Shown here: in pieces, positions 15,519 to 25,036 of the stretch
Numbering within the stretch: position 1 is the first letter of the stretch
Layout: every line of letters starts with the position of its first letter
Assembly: GCF_022484265.1 (NCBI RefSeq)
Contig: NZ_JAKVLR010000001.1
Coordinates: 2,170,001-2,234,000, forward strand
Direction: 5' to 3'
Source: Companilactobacillus sp.
Lineage (GTDB): Bacteria > Bacillota > Bacilli > Lactobacillales > Lactobacillaceae
DNA: 64,000 nucleotides
Notes under the pieces: model-generated
The model's database searches: none
Told to the model about the DNA's origin: nothing
The model's input: only the letters and a program-made list of their open reading frames with translations
Position numbers and translations under genes: made by a program

Positions 15519-17099
15519 ATGAAAAAGGGAATTAAATACGCAGGTATTGCTGCTGCAACATTATTAACAGTTGCACCCGTAGTTGCTCCAGTGGTAGGTT
15601 CAACTACACAAACAGTTCAAGCTGCTGCAGATACAACTAAAGATAAAGATGCAGATATTGATGCAGCAATTAATCAATATGAATCTAACTTCAAAGATCA
15701 AACATTGACAGAGACACAAATGAACAATCTTGTTGATGATTTGACATTCAATTCTGGAGATAAGTTACCAGCTGGTAAAGTTTCATTAGATTTCGCTGAC
15801 TTTAACGGTAGTGCTGACAAAACAAAAAAGAATTTATCAAAGGTCAACGGTAATACTTCTGAAGCAAACCAAAATATTCTTATTAATCCCAAAAATAATG
15901 TAAAGGTTAATTTGACATTTGATACAATTTCAACAAGTAGTGATTTCACCTTGATGAAGGGAGAACTTAATGCAAATACTCGTAAGACCGTTAAGTTCAA
16001 CATTGAATTGACATACACGGATGCCAATGGTGCGGAGAAGAAATCATCAAAGGATATTACATATACGAAAGTCGCAACTCCTGATGAAGCAACTGCTACT
16101 ACTGCAACTGCAACTTATACAACGCCTTACAATGTTGCAGTTGACTCAAGTTTGAATTCTGTTAAATATTCGTCAAGTCAAGATTTTGCAATTGTCGATC
16201 AAGATGGTAAAAAAATGGATGTTGAATCAATTGACTTGCAAGCTGTTTTTGGAAGCGTTTCAGAAGTAAATAACGCAGTCGACGGTATTAAAGGATTTGT
16301 ACCTGCTCCAACATCTCCAGCAACAACTCCAGAAAAACAAGATTTCAATATTTCAACTGTTACAACGAATTCAAAGGAATCAAATATTAAATTTGATAAG
16401 GCTGGTAAAGTGTTCTATCAACCTATCACAGTTACATTTAAAAACACTTCAGAATTAGGGAAGTTTGTTAACAATTATACAAATAACAATTCTGAATCAA
16501 AATACAAATTGACAATTAATGGTCAAACATTGAATAACGTTGAACATAAAATTGCAGCAAAAGATGCAAACTTAACGACAATTACATTAGTACGTACAAT
16601 TAATGTTGCTGATAAGGAAGTTGCTCCAGAATGGACTGTTGAAGATATCAATGGTCAAGTACACACTGATAACAACCAAGTTGGTATTACTATGACAGAT
16701 GGTAAAGCAAGTACACGTTCATTGGCTGCTAAGACTGACTGGGCAACTGATAAGAAGCGTACAAATGCTAAGGGTGAAGTACAATACCGTGTATCAACAG
16801 ACGAATGGGTTAACGCTAAAGACGTTCGTTTTACTGACGGTTCAGCTACAACAACTCCTTCAACAGACGCATTGACAGACATCCAAGATCTTCAAGGACG
16901 TCACACAGTTACACTTGCTGGACCTGCTGGATTTGTTTACTCATTGTTCAGAACAGATGGTAGCAGAGCTACTCGTGGTTTAGGTGGAGATACAGCATGG
17001 GCTACAGACAAGATGGCTAAAAACTCAGCTGGTCAAACTCTTTACCGTGTATCAACTGACGAATGGGTAGTTGCTGGCGAAGGCGTAACATTCAAATAA
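15519..17099 (+). CDS. SLAP-domain surface protein 3
   Basis: The 526-residue secreted paralogue has a signal peptide MKKGIKYAGIAAATLLTVAP (cleavage near the AQA-like site at about 35). The N-terminal variable domain is about 40-190 and the middle domain about 195-365 (YTTPYNVAVDSSLNSVKYS, FYQPITVTFKNTSELGKFV). Two SLAP-like modules end YRVSTDEWVNAKDV and YRVSTDEWVVAGEG. Codon bias rises sharply in the two modules compared with the N-terminal part, which has more AAT/AAA codons. This suggests that the modules are exchanged or homogenised between paralogues. It is monocistronic. Confidence 0.87.
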   Translation: MKKGIKYAGIAAATLLTVAPVVAPVVGSTTQTVQAAADTTKDKDADIDAAINQYESNFKDQTLTETQMNNLVDDLTFNSGDKLPAGKVSLDFADFNGSADKTKKNLSKVNGNTSEANQNILINPKNNVKVNLTFDTISTSSDFTLMKGELNANTRKTVKFNIELTYTDANGAEKKSSKDITYTKVATPDEATATTATATYTTPYNVAVDSSLNSVKYSSSQDFAIVDQDGKKMDVESIDLQAVFGSVSEVNNAVDGIKGFVPAPTSPATTPEKQDFNISTVTTNSKESNIKFDKAGKVFYQPITVTFKNTSELGKFVNNYTNNNSESKYKLTINGQTLNNVEHKIAAKDANLTTITLVRTINVADKEVAPEWTVEDINGQVHTDNNQVGITMTDGKASTRSLAAKTDWATDKKRTNAKGEVQYRVSTDEWVNAKDVRFTDGSATTTPSTDALTDIQDLQGRHTVTLAGPAGFVYSLFRTDGSRATRGLGGDTAWATDKMAKNSAGQTLYRVSTDEWVVAGEGVTFK

Positions 17100-17162
17100 T
17101 TAGCTTTCGTTAATTACGATTTACTTTTCAAATAATTGGTTCACTAGGATCAATTACAAATG

Positions 17163-17185
17163 AAGGAACGGTTGAACCGTTCCTT
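17163..17185 (+). terminator. Terminator of surface protein 3
   Basis: AAGGAACGG and CCGTTCCTT form the stem; the T-run is short. Confidence 0.7.
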
Positions 17186-17194
17186 TGTTGTTAG

Positions 17195-17375
17195 AACTGG
17201 GAATAGTCTGACAACATTCATCTCAAGTGCCGTGATGACGCACTGAATATTCCACGGAGATCCCAATCTCCAAGTAAAACCGACCTTTTTTACAGAAGTG
17301 GGGCTGTACGGTTTTGTTAAAATAGGAAATATCCAATATCTATCCAGAGGATCCGCTGATGCGGGTCCTTTTTTT
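17195..17375 (+). ncRNA. Candidate structured RNA between surface proteins 3 and 4
   Basis: Successive hairpins fill this gap: GGAATA...TATTCC with AGTGC/GCACT inside, and GGAGAT-ccca-ATCTCC (17256-17271). AAAACCG/CGGTTTT enclosing TACAG/CTGTA follows (17276-17315), then a terminator GGATCCGC/GCGGGTCC with T7 (17345-17375). No ORF with an SD is present. It may be a small RNA or a processed 3' UTR of surface protein 3. No known RNA family is recognised. Confidence 0.4.
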
Positions 17376-17580
17376 ATGAATCGGTCATAAAAGATTGTGA
17401 AAACGTGTTCTATGCCATGAAAACGTTACAGTTTGGTTAAACTCCTCTTAACAAAAAAATTAGAATTAACAAAAAAATGACAATAAAATGCCCAATATTT
17501 GTAAAAATGAGTATTTATTGTTTCAACAATATTTCAATAATACATTAGAGTTACATTTATGATTAATATCAATACATAAA

Positions 17581-17633
17581 TTGATTCACAATTGTTTTAG
17601 AAATATACTAGTTGTTGTGGAAAGATACCACAA
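17581..17633 (+). promoter_or_regulatory. Sigma-A promoter and 5'-terminal hairpin of surface protein 4
   Basis: TTGATT (17581-17586), a 17-bp spacer and TATACT (17604-17609) are followed by TTGTGG-aaagata-CCACAA (17615-17633), which begins at the predicted start point. Confidence 0.75.
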
Positions 17634-17679
17634 TACAAAAAATTAATTCAAGAATTTTAAGTCCTGGGGAGGATTACAA

Positions 17680-19158
17680 ATGAAGAATAATATTAAATAT
17701 GCTGGAATAGCTGCTGCTGCATTGTTGACAGTAGCACCAATTGCAACACCAGTTGTAAATTCAGCAACAAACACACAAGTAGCCCAAGCCGCTACGACTA
17801 CACCTACTGGTGAGGCTTCAAAACCACAAAAGGATGTTTTGGCAGATTACTTTAATACATTGACTGGTAAAACAGTTAATACAGCTGCTGATTTTAACTT
17901 CTTCGACGATATAACAAATAGTAACTACGGAATTAACCAAGTTACTGGAAAAGAAAATGACATTGATTTTAAGACATTTTCAAATCTATATGGTGTTAAG
18001 GCTACAAACACAACACTTAAAGATCTATCAGAAATTGATGGATCAAACGGAACAGAAGCACCAATCCAATACAATGTTACGGTATTAGATGGATCATCAA
18101 CATTAAGAACAGCTGCTGATGTTAAGACAAAAGTTAATGACATCAAGCAAAATGGTGGATCACTTACATTGGCCATCTCAGCAAAAGATGCAACCGGTCA
18201 ACTACAAGCAAAACAATTGACATTTACAAACAGTAATAAGGTTACTGAAGGTGTAAAAGCACTTAATGTTCAATTCACAAGCCCACTTAAAGTAGATTTG
18301 AATTCATCTGTTGTTCCTGTTAAATACACAACATCTGTTGATGCAACTGTTGAAGATCAAAACGGTAACGATATTAAGACAACAAATCCCGTAGCTTCAC
18401 AAAATATCTATACAAATGCACAAGATGCATTGAACATGGGTACAAAGAACAAGTTCACTAACTCAACATTTGATCAAAAGGGAAGCTACTATCAAGCTGT
18501 TGAAGTAACATTGGATGATTCATCAGTTAATGCTGATCAAATCTTCAAAGATATGCAAAGTGGTAAAGATGGTCTTGTAACATTTAACGGTCAACAAGCT
18601 ATCCAAAAGAACGTTAGTGGTAACACACTTCGCTTTGTTCGTGAAATCCAAGTTGGTGATCCAACTCCTGACAAGGGTGAATGGGAAGAAACAGCTTCAG
18701 CTGGTAAAGTAACTGTTGGTAACTCAATTGCTCACCTTTACAACGATGACAATGATTTGACATCACGTTCTGTTGCAGGTAACACTGATTGGGCAACTGA
18801 CAAGTATCGTACAAATACTAAGACTGGCCAAATCCAATATCACGTATCAACTCATGAATGGGTCAATGCTACTGATGTTACATTCACTGGCAATGGCAAC
18901 AACGGTGGTAACACAAACAACGGCGAAGGTTTAACTAACGTTACTGATCTTCAAGGTACTCACGTAGTTAACTTGGCTGGTCCAGAGGGATTCGTTTACA
19001 CATTGTTCACACTTAATGGTGGTCAAGGTAACCGTGGTTTAGCTGGATTAACATCATGGGCAACAGATAAGACTGCTCAAGATGCTAACGGTAATACATA
19101 CTATCGTGTTTCAACTGACGAATGGGTACGTGCAGGTGAAGGCGTTACATTTAACTAA
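17680..19158 (+). CDS. SLAP-domain surface protein 4
   Basis: The 492-residue secreted paralogue has a signal peptide MKNNIKYAGIAAAALLTVAP (AQA-like cleavage near 39). The N-terminal variable domain is about 45-185 and the middle domain about 190-325 (YYQAVEVTLDDSSVNADQIF, RFVREIQVG). Module 1 ends YHVSTHEWVNATDV, followed by an Asn/Gly linker and module 2, ending YYRVSTDEWVRAGEG. Module 1 carries the H-V-S-T-H-E-W variant also found in surface proteins 5 and 6, so these three form a subgroup. It has SD GGGGAGG and its own promoter and terminator. Confidence 0.87.
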   Translation: MKNNIKYAGIAAAALLTVAPIATPVVNSATNTQVAQAATTTPTGEASKPQKDVLADYFNTLTGKTVNTAADFNFFDDITNSNYGINQVTGKENDIDFKTFSNLYGVKATNTTLKDLSEIDGSNGTEAPIQYNVTVLDGSSTLRTAADVKTKVNDIKQNGGSLTLAISAKDATGQLQAKQLTFTNSNKVTEGVKALNVQFTSPLKVDLNSSVVPVKYTTSVDATVEDQNGNDIKTTNPVASQNIYTNAQDALNMGTKNKFTNSTFDQKGSYYQAVEVTLDDSSVNADQIFKDMQSGKDGLVTFNGQQAIQKNVSGNTLRFVREIQVGDPTPDKGEWEETASAGKVTVGNSIAHLYNDDNDLTSRSVAGNTDWATDKYRTNTKTGQIQYHVSTHEWVNATDVTFTGNGNNGGNTNNGEGLTNVTDLQGTHVVNLAGPEGFVYTLFTLNGGQGNRGLAGLTSWATDKTAQDANGNTYYRVSTDEWVRAGEGVTFN

Positions 19159-19207
19159 TAGTCTCAATTCCAACTCATAACTTTCTAAAAGAATCACTCA
19201 AACACAG

Positions 19208-19237
19208 AAAAAGGATCGCCTAACGGCGGTCCTTTTT
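19208..19237. terminator. Bidirectional terminator between convergent genes
   Basis: AAAAAGGATCGCC and GGCGGTCCTTTTT pair with one G-U, with T-runs both ways. Confidence 0.85.
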
Positions 19238-19245
19238 GCGTGAAA

Positions 19246-19827
19246 TTAATCTTCTCTTTCAGCTAGTATCAACTGGGTTTTGATACAGTCAACATCGAAA
19301 TGAATGAGATTGTTGGATTCTCGATCTTTAGCGATTTTATTTCCAACAACGTGAGCCCAAATGTCTCTCGGGAAACGATCCTTGGCGCCCTTAATAGTCA
19401 GTTGAATCAAATTACCAACTTTTACATTTATCTCGCGGTCGTATATCACAAGTTGGTAATTGTTGTAGTCACGGTAATTCAAGGGGATATGATCTAAACG
19501 TTCTTCGAGACTACGAAGATATTCTTCGTACAACTCGTCAAAAATCTTTTCATCGTTTAAACATTTTTCGGTCATGAATCGAATCACATCGCCGATAGCT
19601 AGATCATCGACGAAGCCATTACTTTTAAAGTAGTCTTGTTTCTTCTGGTACTCAGCATCTTTTTCCCAAACATACATGGCTCTTTTAAAGTTCTTCTTAC
19701 GGTCCAAAATCACAGCTCCTTCATATTTTCTGACTTCATCATACAGATAAAGTCCGTCAAATACTAACGATATGGCAACAAGAATGCTTATGATATAGCG
19801 TTGTAAAAATTGTGTATCCGTGACCAA
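19246..19827 (-). CDS. Hypothetical protein, possible N-terminal membrane anchor
   Basis: I do not recognise this 193-residue protein. The longest frame starts at TTG without a clear SD and gives a hydrophobic segment (RYIISILVAISLVFDGLYLY) followed by charged, helical sequence. A later TTG at 19707 has a good SD (AAGGAG, 8 bp) and would give a soluble 153-residue protein starting DRKKNFKRAMYVW. The C-terminal half (YQLVIYDREINVKVGNLIQL, HFDVDCIKTQLILAE) looks beta-rich. It is convergent with surface protein 4 and not related to it. Confidence 0.55.
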   Translation of the reverse strand: MVTDTQFLQRYIISILVAISLVFDGLYLYDEVRKYEGAVILDRKKNFKRAMYVWEKDAEYQKKQDYFKSNGFVDDLAIGDVIRFMTEKCLNDEKIFDELYEEYLRSLEERLDHIPLNYRDYNNYQLVIYDREINVKVGNLIQLTIKGAKDRFPRDIWAHVVGNKIAKDRESNNLIHFDVDCIKTQLILAERED

Positions 19828-20043
19828 AAAAATCAGCTTTCTTGAAAATTTTATTTTTATAAAAAATATTTTTAAATGACATTTATGATGAATTTGTGCA
19901 TTATCTTTGATCGTATAATATGCGTTTAATTATCGTAATTCACAAGTTATTATGATAATTATTCAACGATATTATTGATAAATTTCAATGTAAATTTTGT
20001 GTAAATTTAAAGTTAAGGAAAAGTTAAGCCAATAAATTTTTTG

Positions 20044-20116
20044 TTGAAAACATATCCTCATGACATTATTCTCAGAGTGCGTAATCGTAGCGTGATAAAA
20101 CTGCCATAGAACGCAC
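20044..20116 (+). promoter_or_regulatory. Sigma-A promoter and 5'-terminal stem-loop of surface protein 5
   Basis: TTGAAA (20044-20049), a 17-bp spacer and TATTCT (20067-20072) put the start near 20079. GTGCGT (20077-20082) pairs with ACGCAC (20111-20116). The SD GGGGGAG follows at once. Confidence 0.7.
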
Positions 20117-20133
20117 ACAAGGGGGAGAATACC

Positions 20134-21960
20134 ATGAAAAAAATAACGTATTTCGGCATAACGGCTGCCACACTGTTAGCACTGTCACCAGTAGTGCTGA
20201 CGCCAGAGAATGATGTGGAGGCAGCAACAAGTAATATAAGTACTAATCAGAGCGTTGGATTACTTGATGTTTTTAGAGCAACTAGAGAAAATAATGCAAC
20301 CATGTTTATAAATAATCTCAAAGATTTCAATAAAAGTAGTAATCCTAGTGCTTGGCCTGATGGATTTAACAAAATTGCCACCGCATATGGTAAACACTTG
20401 AGCTCTAACGATTTTAAGAATTTGGATTTAGAATCGCTGGGTAACAATGTACTAGCTGTCGATGCTATTGTTGGTTACTTAAAAATTATTCCAGGTAGAT
20501 ACGCAGTTATTGACACTGATTCTGGTACAAATACACTGGACAAAGAATTTACAGATCTTCGTTACAATGGGGGTAAGGGTGTTAAAGTTAGGCTTTCTAT
20601 ATATAATCCATGGAATAATCTCTTAGCAGCCAAAACACTTACGTTTACCAACAATGCACCATATACTCCAGAAGTTGCTTTCAAAAACATCTCCGGTTTC
20701 ACCAACACTGATGTCAAGACTTGGCCTGATGCTATTCATCAATTGACTTCTTCGTATGGTAAAAAGTTATATACGAAGGACTTTGATGCGATAGATATGA
20801 AGTCTCTTAACGCTAAAAAGGACGATCTTTATGCTATCGACTACTACTTGAATTCTCATGATGGCAGTTACGTAATGGTTGGTTCTGGTGATGATCAGTC
20901 AACTATCAACGATCAGGTTTCTGATATGCATTACGAAGGTTATGGTAAGAGTGTTCAGATTCCGATTGCTTTGTATTCAGACAAGGGAGATAAAGTGGCT
21001 TCAAATACAATCACCATCACTAACAAAGCCGCTTATACTTCTGACGTGACTCAACTTAACTTAACTTACCTTGATCCGATTCAAGTTCCTAAGGACACGG
21101 CAACTGTTACGGTTAAGTCTGCTGATGCTGCTGGAGTGACTGCAACTGACCAAAACGGCGCTTCAGTCGACTTTTCGGCAAAACCTGGTGAATTATACGG
21201 AACGATGAATGGAGCTCTCAAACACTCTGGAATGACGTTTAACAAGGACACATTCGACGAGTCTTACCAAACTTATTATCAACCGGTAACTTTGTCATTT
21301 GGTCAAAATTCCAAGGTCAAAGTTCAAGCTATGATGAATTCTAAAAAAGATGCCATCACCGTCAACGGCATCAGCATTAAAAACTTTTTAGGAAAATTTG
21401 TTTCTAACGAATCTGACAACACTGTGACCTTTGTCCGCCAGGTGGAAGTCCAAAAGCCTGACAAGGATGCTGCTGCCAAAGCTTATAACGGCTGGACGGA
21501 AGTTCAAGAAAGCGGCGTTGTTGAAGTTGGCAATGATCCGGCTCAACTTTATGTCGATGATGGCAGCGTATCTAACCGCTCGCTTTCTCCATACACGCCT
21601 TGGAAGACCGACAAATATCGTCTTAATCAAAAAACTAATGAGATCCAGTATCACGTTTCAACGCACGAATGGGTCAATGGTACTGACGTCAAATTTTTAC
21701 AACAAGAGGGCAACCAGGCTACGCCAGCTCCATTGACAGGAATTACCAACTTTACTGGTAAGGAAGATGTTCTGTTAGCTGGATCAAGTAAAAATATTTA
21801 TAAATTGTTCAAATCTGACGGTACGCAATCGAACCGTAGTATTTCTGGAAACACGGCTTGGTTCACTGATAAATCAGCCAAAGACGTCAATGGAAACACT
21901 TATTATCGTGTCTCGACTGACGAATGGATCGAACAAGGTACTGGTGTTCAATTGAAATAA
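20134..21960 (+). CDS. SLAP-domain surface protein 5 (duplicated N-terminal domain)
   Basis: The 608-residue secreted paralogue is the longest of the seven. After the signal (MKKITYFGITAATLLALSPV) the variable domain occurs twice in tandem, about 60-180 and 185-305. Each copy has W-P-D, a short A-Y/S-Y-G-K motif, an N/D-L/M-E/K-S-L segment and T-x-T-N-x-A-x-Y-T-x-E/D at its end. Then come the middle domain (YYQPVTLSFGQNSKVKVQAM) and two SLAP-like modules (YHVSTHEWVNGTDV; YYRVSTDEWIEQGTG). Codon use is less biased than in surface proteins 1 and 4, so lower expression is likely. Confidence 0.87.
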   Translation: MKKITYFGITAATLLALSPVVLTPENDVEAATSNISTNQSVGLLDVFRATRENNATMFINNLKDFNKSSNPSAWPDGFNKIATAYGKHLSSNDFKNLDLESLGNNVLAVDAIVGYLKIIPGRYAVIDTDSGTNTLDKEFTDLRYNGGKGVKVRLSIYNPWNNLLAAKTLTFTNNAPYTPEVAFKNISGFTNTDVKTWPDAIHQLTSSYGKKLYTKDFDAIDMKSLNAKKDDLYAIDYYLNSHDGSYVMVGSGDDQSTINDQVSDMHYEGYGKSVQIPIALYSDKGDKVASNTITITNKAAYTSDVTQLNLTYLDPIQVPKDTATVTVKSADAAGVTATDQNGASVDFSAKPGELYGTMNGALKHSGMTFNKDTFDESYQTYYQPVTLSFGQNSKVKVQAMMNSKKDAITVNGISIKNFLGKFVSNESDNTVTFVRQVEVQKPDKDAAAKAYNGWTEVQESGVVEVGNDPAQLYVDDGSVSNRSLSPYTPWKTDKYRLNQKTNEIQYHVSTHEWVNGTDVKFLQQEGNQATPAPLTGITNFTGKEDVLLAGSSKNIYKLFKSDGTQSNRSISGNTAWFTDKSAKDVNGNTYYRVSTDEWIEQGTGVQLK

Positions 21961-22087
21961 TAATAATCAAACATTGTTTGTTGACGTAAATGAAAAAACT
22001 TGTAGCTTCCGGCGATTTCCTTAGGTATTATTAACTATGGAACACAGCAAATCCTTATGTTTCTTAGTAAATATAGGGATGTCCATT

Positions 22088-22119
22088 AGAGTCTATCTGA
22101 AAAGATAGGCTCTTTTTTT
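22088..22119 (+). terminator. Terminator of surface protein 5
   Basis: AGAGTCTATC and GATAGGCTCT form the stem, followed by T7; it lies about 130 bp after the stop. Confidence 0.85.
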
Positions 22120-22160
22120 AAAGTTAAAGCTAAGTTTTTATTAATCTATAAAATATTTTG

Positions 22161-22225
22161 TTGTCAGTGATATTAATCTCTTATATCATTTTAATTACGT
22201 GGTCGGGAAAGAGGACTATGTAATT
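22161..22225 (+). promoter_or_regulatory. Sigma-A promoter and 5'-terminal hairpin of surface protein 6
   Basis: TTGTCA (22161-22166), a 17-bp spacer and TATCAT (22184-22189) are followed by AATTAC...GTAATT (22193-22225) enclosing GTC/GAC, starting at the predicted mRNA end. Confidence 0.7.
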
Positions 22226-22247
22226 TTAAATCCTGGGGAGGATATTT

Positions 22248-23837
22248 ATGAGAAAGATTAAGTTTGCTGGAGTAGCTGCTGCCACATTATTAGCTATTTC
22301 ACCAGTCGCAACAAATGCGTTGGGTAATACGGAGGGTGTTGCTCAAGCAGCAACCACAGATACAACATCTACACCAAGTTTTGGTTCAATCATCGAAACA
22401 ATCCTTAATAAAGTAACTGACTATATTAAGGGGTTACAAGACAAAGGTACAGACAGTACTGCAAAACCAGAAACATCTGCTGCTCAAAAAGCTGTTGATG
22501 ATATCAATGGTTTGAAAGATACTTACACATTTGATGAGAAAAATGTGGCTACATGGAAATCATTCTCAGCTCTTTACAATGCCAATAATATCGAGAAACA
22601 AGATATTGCTGTATTGACAGATGCATTGTATCCATCATTGAAATTGGATGACAAGACAGTTGCTGAGATCAAGGCTGCTGATAACTTGAAAGTAACTATT
22701 TCAGGTGCTGCTGACAACTCTGATTTTAAGAAGACAATCATGAACATGGTAAATAACGGAAATGGTCAACAATTCCAAGTTAACATCCAAGTTACTGATT
22801 CAAAAGCTGACAATCCTGATGCTACATTAGTTAACAAGACAATTACATTTGTTAACAACAAACAAGTAACTGTTCCTTCAACTAGTTTAGCTATTAAGTA
22901 TACTAGTCCAGTTAGCTTGCCTGTTGGATCAAGCGTACTTGAACAAACATTGACAAGCAGTGTCAATGATCAAGTTACAAATGAGGCTGGAGCAACTGTA
23001 AAACCTGCATCAGTAAACGCTGGTGATTTTTACAAGACAGCTAACGATGCAATTGCCGGAACTAATAAATTAGGACTTGGCGCAAACTTCAATGTTGATG
23101 GAGCTACATACTATCAACCAGTTACACTAACTTTTGACAAAAACGCTGTTGATATTTCAAAGATCTACAATGAAATGATCACAACTGGTGAAAAAGTTTT
23201 AACTCTTAATGGTGAAAACGTTGGATCAAATGCAATTAAAGGCAATACGATTACATATGTTCGTACTATCCAAGTTGGTGCGGGTTTCGTAAATCCTGAC
23301 AACAACAATAACAACGAAAATAACAACAACAACAACACAAATACTGAAAATGGTATCTGGGTTGAAGACTCAACTATTGGTACTGTTCAAGTTAAGAACA
23401 GCACTGCATCACTTTACAACGATGACAACGACATCACTAACCGTGCTTTAGCTGCTAACTCATCATGGGCTACTGACAAGAGCCGTGTTAACTCAAAGAC
23501 TGGCTTGAAACAATATCACGTTTCAACTCACGAATGGGTAAACGCTAGTGATATCACATTTACATCAAAAGATGGCAACACAACTAACAACAACGGATCA
23601 ACTTCAGGTTTGAACAATATCACAGACCTACAGGGTTACCACGCTGTTAAATTAGACGGACCTACAGGTTTCGTTTACGCACTTTACTCACAAAACGGTA
23701 CACGTTCAAACCGTGGATTAGCAGGTTTGACTTCATGGTACACAGACAAGTCAGCAACTGATAACCAAGGTAACACATACTACCGTGTATCAACTGACGA
23801 ATGGGTACGTGCAAGTACAGGCGTTACATTAAACTAA
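22248..23837 (+). CDS. SLAP-domain surface protein 6
   Basis: The 529-residue secreted paralogue has a signal peptide MRKIKFAGVAAATLLAISPV (AQA cleavage near 35) and an extra coil-like segment (about 40-80). The variable domain is about 85-210 and the middle domain about 215-345 (YYQPVTLTFDKNAVDISKIY). A linker of almost pure Asn precedes module 1 (YHVSTHEWVNASDI), and module 2 ends YYRVSTDEWVRASTG. The Asn linker is encoded by AAC/AAT runs around 23300-23340. It has SD GGGGAGG. Confidence 0.87.
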   Translation: MRKIKFAGVAAATLLAISPVATNALGNTEGVAQAATTDTTSTPSFGSIIETILNKVTDYIKGLQDKGTDSTAKPETSAAQKAVDDINGLKDTYTFDEKNVATWKSFSALYNANNIEKQDIAVLTDALYPSLKLDDKTVAEIKAADNLKVTISGAADNSDFKKTIMNMVNNGNGQQFQVNIQVTDSKADNPDATLVNKTITFVNNKQVTVPSTSLAIKYTSPVSLPVGSSVLEQTLTSSVNDQVTNEAGATVKPASVNAGDFYKTANDAIAGTNKLGLGANFNVDGATYYQPVTLTFDKNAVDISKIYNEMITTGEKVLTLNGENVGSNAIKGNTITYVRTIQVGAGFVNPDNNNNNENNNNNNTNTENGIWVEDSTIGTVQVKNSTASLYNDDNDITNRALAANSSWATDKSRVNSKTGLKQYHVSTHEWVNASDITFTSKDGNTTNNNGSTSGLNNITDLQGYHAVKLDGPTGFVYALYSQNGTRSNRGLAGLTSWYTDKSATDNQGNTYYRVSTDEWVRASTGVTLN

Positions 23838-23875
23838 TTCGTTAAACAACTTTTTGTAAAAATATATTATTCAAA

Positions 23876-23913
23876 AAAACAAGCATTAGCCTTAATTGGC
23901 TAGTGCTTGTTTT
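23876..23913. terminator. Bidirectional terminator, surface protein 6 / lipoprotein
   Basis: AAAACAAGCATTAGCC and GGCTAGTGCTTGTTTT form the stem between two convergent genes. Confidence 0.9.
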
Positions 23914-24850
23914 AATTGGTAGCATTTCTCATAGCTGCGTCGTTTTGTGCTGCGGAGTTGTCTCGTGCATCGGACAAACTGCCATTAAATAGCGTGAGTC
24001 CTAAGTGTAGTCGTGGAGAATATAATTTAGTTTTTGAAATGATTTTAAATGTGTCTTGATTGTTGTCAAAACTCCCTTCACCTTGCATGTTTGGTGTGCC
24101 TGAAACAACCAACTGATTGCCGGAGACTCTATAGCTGGCATTGTCTAATCCTGCACCAGCTTTCATGCTCCAGTAGATCATGGAATTAGACTCTGCACTG
24201 AAACTGACGAAAGCTCCACCGTTGCCATCTTCTGTAAAGATTTTTCCTTCAAAGTATGAAGCAGGGATACTTTCGTTGCTTGAACCTTTTGATTCAGTAA
24301 ATTTAGAATTGCTTGATGAATCATTTGTGTTTGAACTGTCTGTTTCTTCAGTCGATTCTGTATTCTCAGAGTCAGTCTTTCCAGTCATATTGTCGTACTT
24401 CTCTTTGGAATAACTCTTGAACCAGTCGACGTCATCCTTGCCACGATTGTTGACCTTGTTGTAGTCAGTCAAATCGCTAGTTTTGTTATAGTCTCCGTAA
24501 ATGCCGAGGTAAGTCTTGTTACGCTTAACTCTGATGCCGATTTTCAGATACTTGGCAGTCTTGCTACCAGAAGTTTTACCTTTGATCATGTAGGTGTCGC
24601 TATTTAGTTGCTTGTATTGAACGCTGTTCAGTTTGAGCTTGCCGACAGACACTTGATCATTTTGAAATTCCATTCCGACAAAATTTTTCTTAGTGTCGCC
24701 ATTTTTTCCATAATAGCCACTGTAAACGCCGGGCACACCAGAGTGGAATTTTTGCGATGTCGAATTGTTAGCCGATTTACTCCCGCAGGCTGCTAATACT
24801 AGAAACATCAACAATCCCATCACGATGAGTCCGATTGATTTCTTTTTCAT
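23912..24850 (-). CDS. Secreted lipoprotein of unknown function
   Basis: The 312-residue protein starts MKKKSIGLIVMGLLMFLVLA with lipobox LAACGSK, Cys at about 22. Residues about 38-150 form a beta-rich domain (GVYSGYYGKNGDTKKNFVGM). A Ser/Thr/Glu/Asn linker follows (about 155-190), then a second beta-rich domain (about 195-290, EGKIFTEDGNGGAFVSFSAE) with a low-complexity tail. No enzymatic motif is visible. Two-domain lipoproteins with this linker type are frequent in lactobacilli without assigned function. Confidence 0.75.
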   Translation of the reverse strand: MKKKSIGLIVMGLLMFLVLAACGSKSANNSTSQKFHSGVPGVYSGYYGKNGDTKKNFVGMEFQNDQVSVGKLKLNSVQYKQLNSDTYMIKGKTSGSKTAKYLKIGIRVKRNKTYLGIYGDYNKTSDLTDYNKVNNRGKDDVDWFKSYSKEKYDNMTGKTDSENTESTEETDSSNTNDSSSNSKFTESKGSSNESIPASYFEGKIFTEDGNGGAFVSFSAESNSMIYWSMKAGAGLDNASYRVSGNQLVVSGTPNMQGEGSFDNNQDTFKIISKTKLYSPRLHLGLTLFNGSLSDARDNSAAQNDAAMRNATN

Positions 24851-25036
24851 GTAATCTCCCCTAAAAATATTAATATATTTATATTATAGGAAAATACTCG
24901 TTCTGTATAGGTCATGGATTGATGAAAATCAGATTAAATGTAAGTAACAAATCGTGGTCAAATGGGATGTTTAAGGTGTTTTTAAGCTGATTCATAGTAT
25001 AATGAAAGTAATATTTTTTACTCGGGGGTAGGGGAT

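Noticed and set aside
17195..17375. 6S RNA, SRP RNA or tmRNA identity for the hairpin chain
   Set aside because: The conserved features of these RNAs (6S central bubble, SRP GGAA tetraloop with AGCA side, tmRNA tag and acceptor ends) are not seen.
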